64,000 nucleotides of DNA, taken from NCBI GenBank assembly GCA_030704615.1, contig CM060734.1:22320001-22384000 (forward strand), in the 5' to 3' direction. Below, piece after piece: positions 1-10,541 of this stretch (within the stretch, counting starts at the first letter, position 1; every line of letters starts with the position of its first letter). The notes under the pieces are model-generated. The model saw only the letters and a program-made list of their open reading frames with translations. It made no database searches and was not told the DNA's origin. This DNA is from Takakia lepidozioides (lineage: Eukaryota > Streptophyta > Takakiopsida > Takakiales > Takakiaceae). Made by a program: the position numbers and the translations under genes.

Positions 1-637
1 ACATGGACCGTTTACCACTATGGCTCACGACCACTACAACGAGCCACTTTTTAGCAAACCTTTTAGGTTGCGTAGGCAGTTAGGCAAATGATCATTAACG
101 ACTGCAGGCTGTAACGGCTCTTTCGAGCATAGTATAAAAAGACTACACGAAACTTAGAGGGTGTGCAGTATGAGTATCAGTGATCAATGTGTATTTAGAG
201 GGACTCAGAGTGATTTTGTGATGATGTGACGAGCTCTGAAGTAAAGCCATGCTATTCGAAGTATCTCTGTGTAGAGTGAATGTGAGATGGAGGGAATGTG
301 CATTATGAGAGAACGTGAGATGGTGAGAATGTGTATCATCTCAGAATAGTTCTTGTTTTCTCTTGACTACCATCTGCTTGTAGGAACCAAGAGGCTTCAG
401 TCCTTTCGACTAAGATCTTTTATGCTTAAGAGACTGTAGATTGGGCTTAATCAATAGGATTAAGCAGCCTGCAGGGATATGGCTTCATCCGACGTTCATG
501 GTTTAGCTATCCTTAAAACGATTACTTCGTAATCGTTTGTGAAAGCATACCGTCGGACAACCTCTGTTGCATGTCTTAGGAAATGGGCAGTAGTGTTAAT
601 AGCCTGTTTTGTCTAAGTCATAAACCAGCAGTTAACA
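1..637 (+). mobile_element. LTR fragment (family L1), 5' part outside the window
   Basis: This segment aligns along its whole length with the inner and 3' part of the LTR at 6855-7717, in the same orientation. Shared landmarks are the TATAAAA box, the TCTTTCGAGCATAG block before it and the GTTAACA 3' terminus. The bases after GTTAACA do not resemble a primer binding site, so it may be a solo LTR, but the left end lies outside the window and the duplication cannot be checked. Confidence 0.8.
133..139 (+). promoter_or_regulatory. TATA box of LTR family L1
   Basis: TATAAAA follows a conserved GAGCATAG block and is also present in the LTR at 6855-7717, which fits an LTR core promoter. The promoter assignment rests on motif and conservation only. 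Confidence 0.45.
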
Positions 638-1604
638 GCAGTAGCACAATTGAAAATCAAGCACTGCTAATGAAGGCACATTCTTCAACACATTTCACCC
701 TGTTTTCCCCTTTTATCAAAATCGGCCCTAAATTTTCATGTTGAATTCTGCAAGTTAGTTGTTGAGTGAATTTAGTTTGGAGTGACTTTGACATGATACG
801 GGGGTTGCTATTCCATATGCCTGCGTGCATGCATGCACAAAATCCCTTATTATATATGCATGTGACAAATTTGTATGCACACATTGTAGATTGTATGCAG
901 TGGAGTTATATAACATAGAATACGACGTATTTATTGCATATGCAAATGTTACATCATATGTATAGAAAAAAAATAAAAATAAAATCTTAGCTAACAAAAT
1001 CAGTAGTCAATGGTCAAAGATGCATGTGACCCCTAACTCCAACTAATGCACCACCTTAAACTGAAGAGAATACAAGATCCCTGGCCAAAGTAATAGTTTG
1101 CAAACTTGTATTCAAGGAAAACAGTTTCATATTAACCAAAATATGGACTTTTGTACTAACAAATGCATGTGTGTCATGTTTGGAACCACCACATTGCATG
1201 TCTGTTTGTAATGCCAAGCAGTTCTATAATTTGAAAACTTGTATGACAGGTACACAAGTTCCATTTTAACCAAAATAGGAACTTTTGTACTAACAAATGT
1301 TATGTGTCATGTTTGGAATAAAGTAGTAACAAGATAATTACATGTCACATGCATGAAAATGAACGGCACAAGTTAGAGGTTTTTTTTTTGTGCATTTCAT
1401 GTGTCACTAAGAAGTTGAACTAGGGTCCTTCTTTAGCATAGCCCTAACCTCTAACTGGCTAAGGGAAGGTTGGTGGATCTCATAAGCCCCGGCGCATCCT
1501 ATATGCACGTTGTACATGAAGTACATGTGCTTACAAGGTAGATATGTTTGTTTTTTCTTCTTGACAGATAGCTCATCAAAGTCGGGACAATCACAAGATG
1601 GAAA
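638..1604. other. Gap with tandem duplication and transposase-derived filler
   Basis: No gene is supported here. Two related segments (around 1140-1180 and 1260-1320) share GGACTTTTGTACTAACAAATG-like sequence, so part of the gap is a local duplication. Between them, about 45 bp at 1183-1227 match the transposase coding sequence at 48903-48947 almost perfectly. The rest is AT-rich and unassigned. Confidence 0.5.
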
Positions 1605-3430
1605 CTAACCAATGTATGCATTGTAAGCCAATCCTGCTATGGTAGATCCCTCTGTTTGTAGCTGGTAAATTCTCCCATAACCTGGCTGAGGCAAGTTTCT
1701 GAATCCACGAACCTCAGCAATAAGAGTCTCCGTTGACTCTTGGCGACTCAAGTGTCGAGGAGTTGGATCCCGACGCCGAATGCGCACCCCATAGCGTGTA
1801 GTGGGATACCTACCCACAGGAAGGACAACACCTTGATGAATATGTTGTTTCACTGGAAGTGGTCCCACAGGAAAGTTCGGATCAGGAACGTTGGGAGGAT
1901 GGACTAGTCAAAAACCTGCAAGGGTCAAGTTGTCCACCTCTTCTTGTGTAAGGTTGGTTCCAACCTTCACAGGCCACACGTTAGGTATACCCGGTTTTCC
2001 CAAGCAATAGGATGGCACGGTCCCTCCAACACACGACAAAACATCTGTGGGGCAAAACCAAAAAACTTGCAGTTTTGGTTCTTTCATGTTCGGTGCTAGT
2101 AACTTGCCAGTGAAGCAAGGTGCAGGACTTCCTTTACCTTTCCTGATGAACGCTTTGCATTTATCCTTGGAAACTCCAACCAAGGCAGAACAACGAACCA
2201 TGGAAGTAGGACCTGTCCGCTGAATCCTGAACAATGCATCGGAAAAGTCTTGTGTCTCTCTCACTGGATTTCCCCATTGCATTGGCTGAGGAGGGATAGC
2301 AACATGTGGATTTGTCTCACATAAAGTCGAAGAACCAGGAATGTCATGACTTGATTTGGAGCTGACAAACCTAGATGGCTGGTGTGGACTGGGCATCCCA
2401 GTGGCGCGCATTGGAATGGTCTTTACATTCATATCACACCTCCAAGATTTGTTTGGCCCACCATGCTCATCGCCTAACTTGCGTTTGACAAGAACAGTGC
2501 GATTGTCTTCCTCCAATTGAACCCCCCTTGTGTGCATGGGTGTTCCAGCTACTATGCCACGTACAACCTTACCCATTTTTGCTGGGCTATTAGATCTAGC
2601 TGCTTGACGCAACATGAACTCCTCTTTGTCGGGCCCCGTCCCCCATGTCTTTCCTGTGGTGTGCCTGTAAAATGTTGTCTGCTGCAAAAGAGCTCGTGAC
2701 ATGTCATGCATGGTGGCCTCATATAGATCCACCTTCATTTTTTTTCCCATTGCCTGCTGTCTTCCACCAAGCAGAATGGACTGCCTCAGACAAATTAGTG
2801 GTAGGCATATCTGCATCTGCCTCCACATCCATGTCCTCTCTCATCCATTGGCCCCACATTCAATATCTGTAGTGCCACCATGCAAGCCATGAATCCAGTT
2901 TTGGCAGACTCTTTTCTGTGCATGCTCCTGAAGAGAGCCACCAAGCCCGAATTGCAATGTATGTGGTTGTAGCATCCTCCAAGGTAGCACTATCTTCCAT
3001 TCATAACAGAGTTGAGTGTGCCTTTCACGAAAGTCCTCCAAGATATAGTCGTTGGTGTGTCTTCGGAGGCTTTCAGCCCAATGATATAAACATGTTCTTT
3101 CTTTACCTTCCATTGGGACATTGGGATCAGATCCATAAACCCTCCGAACAGCAGCCCAATTCGCTCCTGCTGCATCCGCCATGAAGCCAGCAAAATTTGG
3201 CTTGTTCAAGCCAGCAAGTTTTGCTTGTTCATTGATCATCTCCCAGAATAACACTTGAGCATCTGCATCCTCTGTTTTCATATCGCAAATGGCAATGGTC
3301 ATCATTCGCTTGACATATGGTTCATAGACATGCAAGAGTTGTCCAATCCTTGATGCGTTTGACATGGTCAAATACTACCCAACTTATGCGTAGATCCCCC
3401 TCACTCATGCGACGTACAAGATCAGGGCCC
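1605..3430 (-). pseudogene. MULE-like transposase fragment (copy 4)
   Basis: Read on the minus strand, this holds the catalytic middle and C-terminal part of the transposase also found at 53408-55700. The shared signature is MTIAICDMK, then a helix, then GFMADAAGANWAAVRRVYG, and then a Cys-x2-His motif (CLYHW). A D...C-x2-H layout is typical of MULE-type DDE transposases. The pieces at 2841-3430, 1908-2828 and 1605-1868 are in different frames, so at least two breaks are present. The N-terminal zinc-binding part is missing. The C-terminal tail is longer than in the copy at 53.4 kb and contains a Cys-containing segment (VRCSALVG to FWFCPTD) not seen there. It is a dead fragment of a Mutator-like element. 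Confidence 0.7.
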
Positions 3431-3837
3431 TCATGAAATTTGTCGTGCCCTCAACCTAAGCGAGGGTTTTAGCGTGACCCAGTGGAACTCCATTTTTGTG
3501 GTTTTTCTCATTGACACCATATTTTGCCGTTTTCGTGGCGTATAGCGGGCCTCGGTCAGGATGCTCTGAGTGCTCCAACAGAGCTGGGTGCAGAACGCTC
3601 AGGCTTTTGAATCCATTGTTTAGAGAGACGTCGCTATTTTCCCGTGTGTCAAGAGGTCGAGGGTTGAAACCCATTGTCACCCCCCCCCCCCCCCCCCCCT
3701 TTCCATGTCAACCTATTGTTTACGAGAATGACGTTGCACCACGTGGCCTCTCGACAGGTGCGGGGTTCAAACCCACTCCCCTGCCCCTGCCCCTGCCCCT
3801 GATTTACTCATAGGCAAGAATAAGAATAAGCAGCTGG
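3431..3837. other. Unassigned gap with 20-bp poly-C run
   Basis: No gene is recognised. A run of 20 C lies at 3680-3699, and a short CCCCTG repeat at about 3778-3800 precedes the hairpin array. Confidence 0.5.
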
Positions 3838-4630
3838 CGGTCGTTTAATTTCTGAAAATTAAAAAACACAGCGACCGCCACTGTTGGCAGTCGCTTCATT
3901 TTTTTAAATTAAGAATAAACAGCGACCGCCACAATTGGTGGTCGCTTTCTTTTCTTTTCTCTAAAAATATAACACGACCGCCAATATGGCGGTCTCTTTA
4001 TTTTATTTTTCTAAAACTATAATGCGACAGTCAATATGGCGGTTGCTTCATATTTTAAATTAAAAAAAAATCTGCCAATTTTGCGGTCGATTAATTTTTC
4101 TTTTGAAAAAAACAACGACTGCCAATTTGGTGGCCGCATTATTTTCTTAAGAAAATATGAAGCGACCACTATATTAGCAGTCGCTTAATTTTTAAAAAAT
4201 AGAACAAAGAAGCCACCGCCAATTTGGGGTCGCTTAATTTCTTAAAAACAAAAAATAACGACCGCCAATTTGGTGGTCGCTTCATATTTTAAAAGCATGA
4301 CGCCTTCCGAAGGGAGCGTAAGGTAGTGGTCGCTTCCAGGTGTTTTTTCTTTTCTTTTCTTTTCTATATATTTTTTTAATTTTGGAATGGATTTCTTAAT
4401 ATGACCGCCATATTGGCGGTCGCTTAATTTTTTTAAATAAGAAAAAAACGAGCGACCGCCAATCTGCGGTCGCTTCTCTTTTTTCAAAATAAAAACAATC
4501 AACGACTGCCAATCTGGCGGTTGCTTCATTTTTTTAAAAATAAAAAATAGCTGCGACTGCCCATTTAGCGGTCGCTTCATTTCTTTAAAAAAGAAAAACA
4601 AACGGAGGCCATTTAGTGGACGTACGAATT
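3838..4630. repeat. Hairpin array GCGACCGCC...GGCGGTCGC, about 51-bp period
   Basis: About 12 degenerate inverted repeats are present, each with a left arm like GCGACCGCC, a short AT centre and a right arm like GGCGGTCGC, separated by AT-rich spacers. Left arms start near 3871, 3922, 3973, 4024, 4114, 4162, 4212, 4258, 4401, 4452, 4502 and 4553, so most steps are 46-51 bp. Spacer sequences vary while spacing is kept. An unrelated insert of about 100 bp interrupts the array near 4290-4400. It abuts the 3' end of gypsy element A. Confidence 0.85.
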
Positions 4631-4639
4631 TTTTTCTTG

Positions 4640-5373
4640 AAATTAAAAAAAATTGTAGCGGTCGCCAAGATGCAAATCATGCTGCAATGGTCTATCATGG
4701 ATACCACTGTATCCCTTTAATTTGTTGGCATTGACTCTGCCACGCATTTCTTTGTAATTATTTGTAACATAGCTGTGTTGTTATCATACATCTTCTGTAT
4801 GACATAAGGTCCCTTCCATGGTGATTTAAGCTTAGAAGCTTTAATCTTCCCCTTCTTATGCAACCACACTACCAAATCTCATGTCCTAAAAGTTTTTAGT
4901 TTGCCTTCATCAAACCGATCCTTTCTTTTCATCTGGAATTATGGCCATGTTATCTACTCCATCAGCACGTACTTCTTCCACATGATATAGTTCATGTTTC
5001 CTTACTTTGATTGAATCCTCCAATTCCATTATCCTTCCTCATTTAGTTCTCATGGTAGGCAATAAGAATTCCACTGGAAGTAAAGCTTCCATGCCATAGA
5101 CTAATTGAAATGGTGTATACTTGGTAGTGACTTTGTATGAAGTCCTGTAAGACCACAAAGCTGTTAACAGTTTTGTATCCCAATCAGTTCTGTTGGCATT
5201 GACTATCTTAGCCAAAATGGTGCACAATATCTTATTGGTAGCCTCTGCCTGCCCATTACCCTATGGGTAATAGGTTGTACTTTTCCTGTGCACAATCATG
5301 AACTCCTTGGTCAACAGTTCAATGGTCTCATTAATAAAATGACTCCCTTGGTCACTGATAAATTCTAAGGGAA
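4640..5373 (-). pseudogene. Gypsy A integrase, C-terminal part
   Basis: The minus strand encodes an integrase core from the second catalytic Asp (SDQGSHF) through the Glu region (GNGQAEATNK) to a typical post-core segment (LWSYRTS, TPFQLVYG). An in-frame TAG stands where Gln is expected before GNGQAE. The first catalytic Asp is absent because the sequence upstream was deleted at the telomere-like junction. Beyond about 5039 the frame decays. Confidence 0.75.
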
Positions 5374-5394
5374 CCTAAACCTAAACCCTAAACC
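5374..5394. repeat. Telomere-like tract (TTTAGGG type) at a deletion junction
   Basis: The minus strand reads TTTAGGG followed by two TTTAGG units, exactly between the integrase zinc-finger segment (ending GGHYGEETTSR) and the segment leading to the second catalytic Asp. Roughly a hundred residues normally found between them are missing. TTTAGGG is the common plant telomere repeat. Confidence 0.75.
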
Positions 5395-6849
5395 TGCTGG
5401 TAGTCTCTTCTCCATAATGTCCTCCAGCTATCCCTTTATGAATTTCTTCCAAAACTTTATTAATTTCATGATGGTACAAGCATCTCTTTAGGACTCCATT
5501 TGGTCCCAGCTTGTACAATTTCCCTCCTATTATAGTATATGGTAGGGCTTTAATGGCTATCATCTTCCTTTGTTCCTTCCCATAACTAGATGGGCATTGT
5601 CCATGAGTTAGGTAATATCTGATTGGCCACTGCCAATCTAACCAATCATCTGCTCCCACTTCCACTGCAAATAAACTTGCATCAGGCAGTACCCCTGTGG
5701 CGGGTTCTCCTGTTGAAAGGCGTGACAAGTGATCTGCCACAAGATGCAAACGTCCAGGTTTGTAAACAACTTCAAATTCAAACTCATGCAGTATAATCAG
5801 CCATCTTGCTATCCTTCCACTTATCAAAGGTTTGTTCACCAAATAAATCAGAGCCTGATGATCCACATAGAACATAAATTTCCTTCCCAACAATTAATGC
5901 CTGAACTTCTTGACTGAATGAATCATTGCCAAAACTTATCTTTCGGTGGTGCTATAGTTCCTTTCAGCACTGTTCAACAGTCTGCTAGCATAATACACCG
6001 GTGAATCTATGTTTCCTGTTACATTTTGGGCTAACACAGCTCCCAATGTTTCTCCTGAGGCATCACAATGTACATGAAATACCATATGCCAATGTGGGTT
6101 AATCAGCACAAGTGTAGTTGTACTTGACAATGTAAGTTCCTCGAAGGCGTGTTGGCACTCAGCTGTTCATGCAAACCCTGCATCCTTCTTCAAGAGTTTA
6201 CTCATTGGTGCAGCGCCCATTTGTGCATACCGTCTGATAAACCTTCTGTAGTAACTGGTTTGTCCAAGGAACCTCCTTAGAGCCTTAACGCTACTTGGTG
6301 GTGGAGAGGCTTTAATAGCCTCTATCTTTCTAGGATCTCCAAGCAGTCCTTTCTGACACACAATGTGTCCCAAAAGAACTCTTGAGTTCACACACAAAGT
6401 ACATTTTTCTGGATTCAGCCCAAGACCCCTCATCCTACATCTGGCCAAACATAATTCCAATTTCTGCAAGTGCTCATTCTTAGAGTTGTAAACACTGAAG
6501 TCATCTAAGAACACTTGCATGAAATTATCCAAGTACTCATGGAAAGATTCACTGATCACTCTCTGGAAAGTTGCTGGTGCATTACAGAGTCCAAAAGGCA
6601 TGACTTTGTATGCATAAGCACCCCAGTCTGTGATGAAAGCAGTCTTTCCCTGGTCTTCTTGAGCTATTTGTACTTGGTTATACCCACTGAAGCCATCCAT
6701 GAATGAGTATATCTCATGCCCTGCCACAGTATCCAGCACAACTTTTGTGAATGGCAACGAAAATGGATCCTTCTTTGTGCAATCATTCAGTTTCTTGTAG
6801 TTAACACAAACTCTTTGTTTTCCATTCTTCTTTGGTACTATCACAATGG
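5381..6849 (-). pseudogene. Gypsy A reverse transcriptase, RNase H and integrase zinc finger
   Basis: The minus strand encodes an RT palm with MPFGLCNAPATFQR and the catalytic VFLDDFSVY (FxDD box), then RNase H (VHCDASGETLGAVLAQ, then FYVDHQALIYL), then an H2C2-type integrase zinc finger (CLYHHEINKVLEEIHKG, GGHYG). The frame changes near 6130-6167 and 5890-5936. The RT begins abruptly at 6849 because the solo LTR separates it from its N-terminal part at 7723-8110. Confidence 0.85.
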
Positions 6850-6854
6850 GTGAT

Positions 6855-7717
6855 TGATAACGGCTAAGATACAAGGGCTAGACAGCGAGGGTCACGATGA
6901 GACATACCGGGTGGTGATTGGTTTACACTACGGGCAGAAAAGGCTAAGTACGCGCACTTAGCAAACGGCAGAACAAGGGTACATTACCACGGGAGCAGTA
7001 GTGGGTAGTGTAGCAACTGTGGGCCGTGAACCATGATATCACACGGCCACGTTAGCATCGGCTTTTACTAATAGAGGAAGTAGTGAAGGACCGTGGACCG
7101 TGTACCACTATGGCACACGACCACTACAACGAGCCACTTTTTTAGCAAACCCTTTAGGTTGCGTAGGCAGCTAGGCAACGGTCATTAACGACTGCAGGCT
7201 GTAACGGCTCTTTCGAGCATAGTATAAAAGGGCTGCACGCGACTTAGAAGGTATCAGTGTGTATTCAGTGGACTCAGAGTGATTCGATGTGTACTTATGC
7301 TATGATGTGATGAACTCTGAAGTAAAGCCATGCTATTCCAAGTATCTCTGTGTAGAGTGAACGTGAGATGGAGAGAATGTGCATTATGAGAGAACGTGAG
7401 ATGGTGAGAATGTGTATCATCTCAGAGTAGCTCTTGTTTTGTCTTGACTACCATCTGACTGTATGAACAAAGAGGCTTCAGCCTTCCGACTAAGATCTTT
7501 TAGGGTACTGAGACTGTAGGTTGGGCTTAATCAATAGGATTAAGTAACCTGCAGAGATATTGATTCATACGACGGCCATGGTTTAGCTATCCTTAAAACG
7601 ATTACTTTGTAATCATTTATGAAAGCATACTGTCGGACAACCTCTGTTGCATGTCTTGGGAAATGGGCAGTAGTGCTGAGAGCCTGTTTTGTCTAAGTCA
7701 TAAACAAGCGGTTAACA
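6855..7717 (+). mobile_element. Solo LTR (family L1) inserted in gypsy A reverse transcriptase
   Basis: An 863-bp LTR with TGATAAC at the 5' end and GTTAACA at the 3' end. It is flanked by the 5-bp direct duplication GTGAT (6850-6854 and 7718-7722), as expected for LTR-element integration. Removing the LTR and one GTGAT restores the gypsy RT reading frame across the junction. No internal retroelement region is present, so it is a solo LTR left by LTR-LTR recombination. Its 3' two thirds match 1-637. Confidence 0.92.
7223..7229 (+). promoter_or_regulatory. TATA box of solo LTR
   Basis: TATAAAA lies in the same conserved context as the box at 133-139 and near 40430 in the inverted LTR piece. 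Confidence 0.45.
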
Positions 7718-7722
7718 GTGAT

Positions 7723-8110
7723 AGCCACGTTGTGTACTCTATCGGGTATATGAACTGAGCATCAGCCAGTTTCTTGATCTCCTCTCCCACCTTCTGTGCA
7801 TAATTAGGATTCATTATGTACCGTGCTTGGTTAACTGGTATAGAATCAGGTTCCAACTCAATCTTATGTTAGCAAATCTCAGGTGGTATCCCTTTCAAGT
7901 CTTCATAACTCCATGCAAATACATCCTTGTATTTTATGAACAAACTTTTGGCTTCCTCAAAGAATTCAGGTTCCAAGTCTGCTCCTATTTTAACCATTCT
8001 TGGTTCTTCCTCAGTTCCCACATTCACTTCTCTCACCTGCTCTTCAACTGTGATTGTCCATCCAGCCACTACTTCATCCTGCAAACTAACAGTGGCTGGT
8101 TCCTCTAGGA
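7723..8110 (-). pseudogene. Gypsy A reverse transcriptase, N-terminal linker
   Basis: The minus strand encodes the acidic linker and the segment before the RT palm (KSLFIKYKDVFAWSYEDLKGIP). This is the conserved gypsy stretch just upstream of RT. It continues in frame into 6849 once the solo LTR is removed, apart from a stop near 7868. Confidence 0.75.
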
Positions 8111-8576
8111 TTTATATTTCTCCCTCTCTTTCTTCATAGAAATGTGGTGGGTAACTGCTTGTTTCCCCCTCTATTGGTGTTGCTGTTACTGCACCACAAT
8201 ATATACCTTTGAAACAACTTAGTCCTCCCAGTTACATTTCTGCAATCTGCTCCTACTCTGGGTGTGCAGCAAACAGAGTAGCCTCCTGCTCTTCATCAAG
8301 TCCTCCCCTCCAGTCATATTCCCTAACTCCACGAGGTCTTATGGTAGCAGGTAGTCTACCTGATTTCTTAGTTGAAATTTGTATTTTGTGCTTATCTTTG
8401 CGCACAGTTAGAATATGAGTATTCCAGTCATGAAATACCTTGGCCTGTTTCAGCCATGGTCATCCTAGCAATAAGGAATAAGCTTCCACCACATCATCCA
8501 TTTTCAATACAGTCACGGTGATCTTAAAGACTAACTTTTGAATCTGTATTTTTACTCCTCTTATCAAACCCAATGG
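8111..8576 (-). pseudogene. Gypsy A protease-RT connecting region
   Basis: No clean frame is open. The region lies between the retropepsin and the RT linker of gypsy A and is best read as decayed polyprotein. Confidence 0.5.
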
Positions 8577-9509
8577 CTATACACTTCTTTGATCTGCCAT
8601 TGTTACTGTGAATGGGGCTGGTTTCATGTTACTCAGGCCAAGCTTCTGCCTGAATTGGTCTGTCATGAGATTCACTCCTGAGCCTTCATCTATCAATACA
8701 TCAGTAAAGTCTGTGCTTTCAATTCTTAATTGGATTACTGGCATGGAATCATCAAAGTCCATGATAGTTTCTCGCCTTTCAGGCTTCTCATTGTAGCTTG
8801 TCACCTTGCTGTTCAGGTCTGTATTTTCTGTCACATGAGCAATCTGATTGATTGCTTGATACAGCCTGTATCTACAGTGGAGTGCCACAGCCAATAGCTG
8901 CCCAATTGTAATCTCAGCTTTGGACGGGCATATCACTTCAGCCAATGCCCCTTCATTATTCTGCACCTGTGAAGCATCTTGCTTCACTTCATCTTTACTT
9001 CTTCATTTTCTTCTTCTGAGTCTGTTGACTCTGCTATAGGGATATCTATCTCCTTCTGCATTTCCCTTATAGTTTCTGCCACTTCCTTGTGCAGTTCCTT
9101 CTCATCTCTCCATGCCTCATCATCTTCAGGCACATCACTATCATCTTCATTCACATCTTCCTCCTCATCCACTGGAGGTAATAGTTTAGCCTTGCTTCTG
9201 GTAACTATCATTGTACTTACTTCTGGTACAAAACATGGCATAACCATGTGAGCTGCCACTACCGGGCCTTCATTCACCGGGATTCTCACCTCATTCTGGT
9301 GTCTAATCCAGATTGGACAGGTTGCCTTGCGATGTCCTGTTTGGTTACAATAGTAACACAGTTCTTCACCATTGGGTCCTCGCCCTTGGTCCATTTTGGG
9401 ATTATTTCTATAATCCTGATTCCCTGGCTGGTAATTCCCCCTTGAATTACCCTGGTAGTTGCCTCTGGGATTGCCTTGGTAATTCCCTCTTGGATTAGCT
9501 CTTCTTGCC
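8577..9509 (-). pseudogene. Gypsy A gag C-terminus and retropepsin
   Basis: The minus strand begins with a basic NYQGNPRG-type repeat and a CCHC zinc knuckle (CYYCNQTGHRKATC), then an acidic linker, a stop near 8984, and an aspartic-protease segment with DVLIDEGSGVNLM, where retropepsins have D-S/T-G. The gag continues upstream at 15598 on the far side of the inserted transposon. Confidence 0.8.
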
Positions 9510-9518
9510 ATATCATTG
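9510..9518. repeat. Target-site duplication, left copy (ATATCATTG)
   Basis: ATATCATTG here is repeated exactly at 15598-15606. Nine base pairs is the usual duplication length for Mutator-like elements. Deleting 9519-15606 reconstructs an uninterrupted gag frame. Confidence 0.93.
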
Positions 9519-9556
9519 AGGTTTGCTATTTCATGAGCATGAGCGGCATGAGCAGA
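9519..9556 (+). repeat. Left terminal inverted repeat of the copy 1 element
   Basis: AGGTTTGCTATTTCATGAGC pairs with the reverse complement of 15577-15597 over the shared GCTATTTCATGAGC, with extra CATGAGC copies continuing inward. Confidence 0.88.
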
Positions 9557-9744
9557 GTAGTAACACAATCGGTTTTCATGAGCAGAAGTACAAATTTCGA
9601 AAATAAAAAACAATAAAAAACTAATTTAATGCAATGTGTCAGAAAAAACAAATATATTATTCGGCCCCTTGAAGGGAAAATTGCACTTTTGACAGTTGTG
9701 CTCATGATATTTCGTCTTCCGCTCATGCCAATTCCCAGCGACAT

Positions 9745-10060
9745 GTGCAAATATGGCGCCGAATAGGTCTCTCTGGCGAAAAATGGTGCCGAATTCCGCG
9801 GCTATAGGTCCCCTCATGACAGGTAATTCGGCGCCATTTTTCCAGTGCATGTTCGGACTTAGCCAGTTTTCGGCCCAAAAAAGAGAAATTCGGCGCCATT
9901 TTTCCAGACACGGTACCAGTGCATGTTGGGACTTAGCCAGTTTTCGGCCCCAAAAAGAGAAATTCGGCGCCATTTTCCCAAACACAGGTACCAGTGCATG
10001 TTGGGACTTAGCGAGTTTTCGGCCCCAAAAAGAGAAATTCGGCGCCATTTTTCCAGAAAT
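9745..10060. repeat. Short palindrome cluster (GGCGCC-centred)
   Basis: Several units of the type GAAATTCGGCGCCATTTTTCC recur, the last three about 72 bp apart and joined by nearly identical sequence containing GGGACTTAGC and TTTTCGGCCC. They are the same palindrome family as at 10542-11180. Confidence 0.8.
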
Positions 10061-10212
10061 GGCCCCACAACTGCTTCTGTTGGATCTCAGTTTGAATGCA
10101 ATATTGCCTCATTCCAGGAGTTTTGGGGTGCATTTCATTACACTACAAAAAAAAAGTCTGATACAGCAAAATGCATTTGAAAATATCCATATGGAGGATT
10201 CCGTTTGCCCCA

Positions 10213-10440
10213 TCAATGATTTCTGGAATCCCTAAGGAGGAGTTTGTGCAGCTCGTTCACGCTCAACGCCGGTGCATGAATAAAGTCATCAATAGTCACG
10301 TTCATCCTCAACCTCTTCAGGTAAATGTAATACAGATGCTTGCACGGATAATACTTCGAACCCTTCTTTGCTTCCATCAACGAGAAGTCCGTACAGTTGC
10401 AAGTCGGCTCCACTCCAATCGTAATTGTGTATACATTGTC
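10213..10440 (-). pseudogene. SWIM-type zinc-finger fragment
   Basis: The minus strand encodes CNCTDFSL, a spacer, then YYPCKHLYYIYLKRL, giving a C-x-C-x16-C-x-H pattern, the SWIM zinc-finger signature, followed by a helical tail (ALSVNELHKLL). SWIM fingers occur at the C-terminus of many MULE transposases and also in ZSWIM-type ubiquitin ligases. Its place near the left TIR, pointing away from the methyltransferase, fits the C-terminal remnant of an otherwise deleted protein. The MULE transposase fragments elsewhere in the window show no SWIM motif, so its origin is open. Confidence 0.55.
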
Positions 10441-10541
10441 GCGTAGGTAATTCTCATCTGGGAATTACCTGCACGAAGGTAATTTTTATATAGGAATTAC
10501 CTGCACGAAGGTAATTCCTCGCGCAGAAATACATGGCGAAT

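Noticed and set aside
1-7717. A full LTR retrotransposon with 1-637 and 6855-7717 as its two LTRs
   Set aside because: The second LTR has its own 5-bp duplication inside gypsy A, and the sequence between is unrelated and inversely oriented, so they are independent insertions.
9753-10235. 160-codon plus-strand frame near the left TIR
   Set aside because: It crosses the 72-bp palindrome repeats and has no domain.
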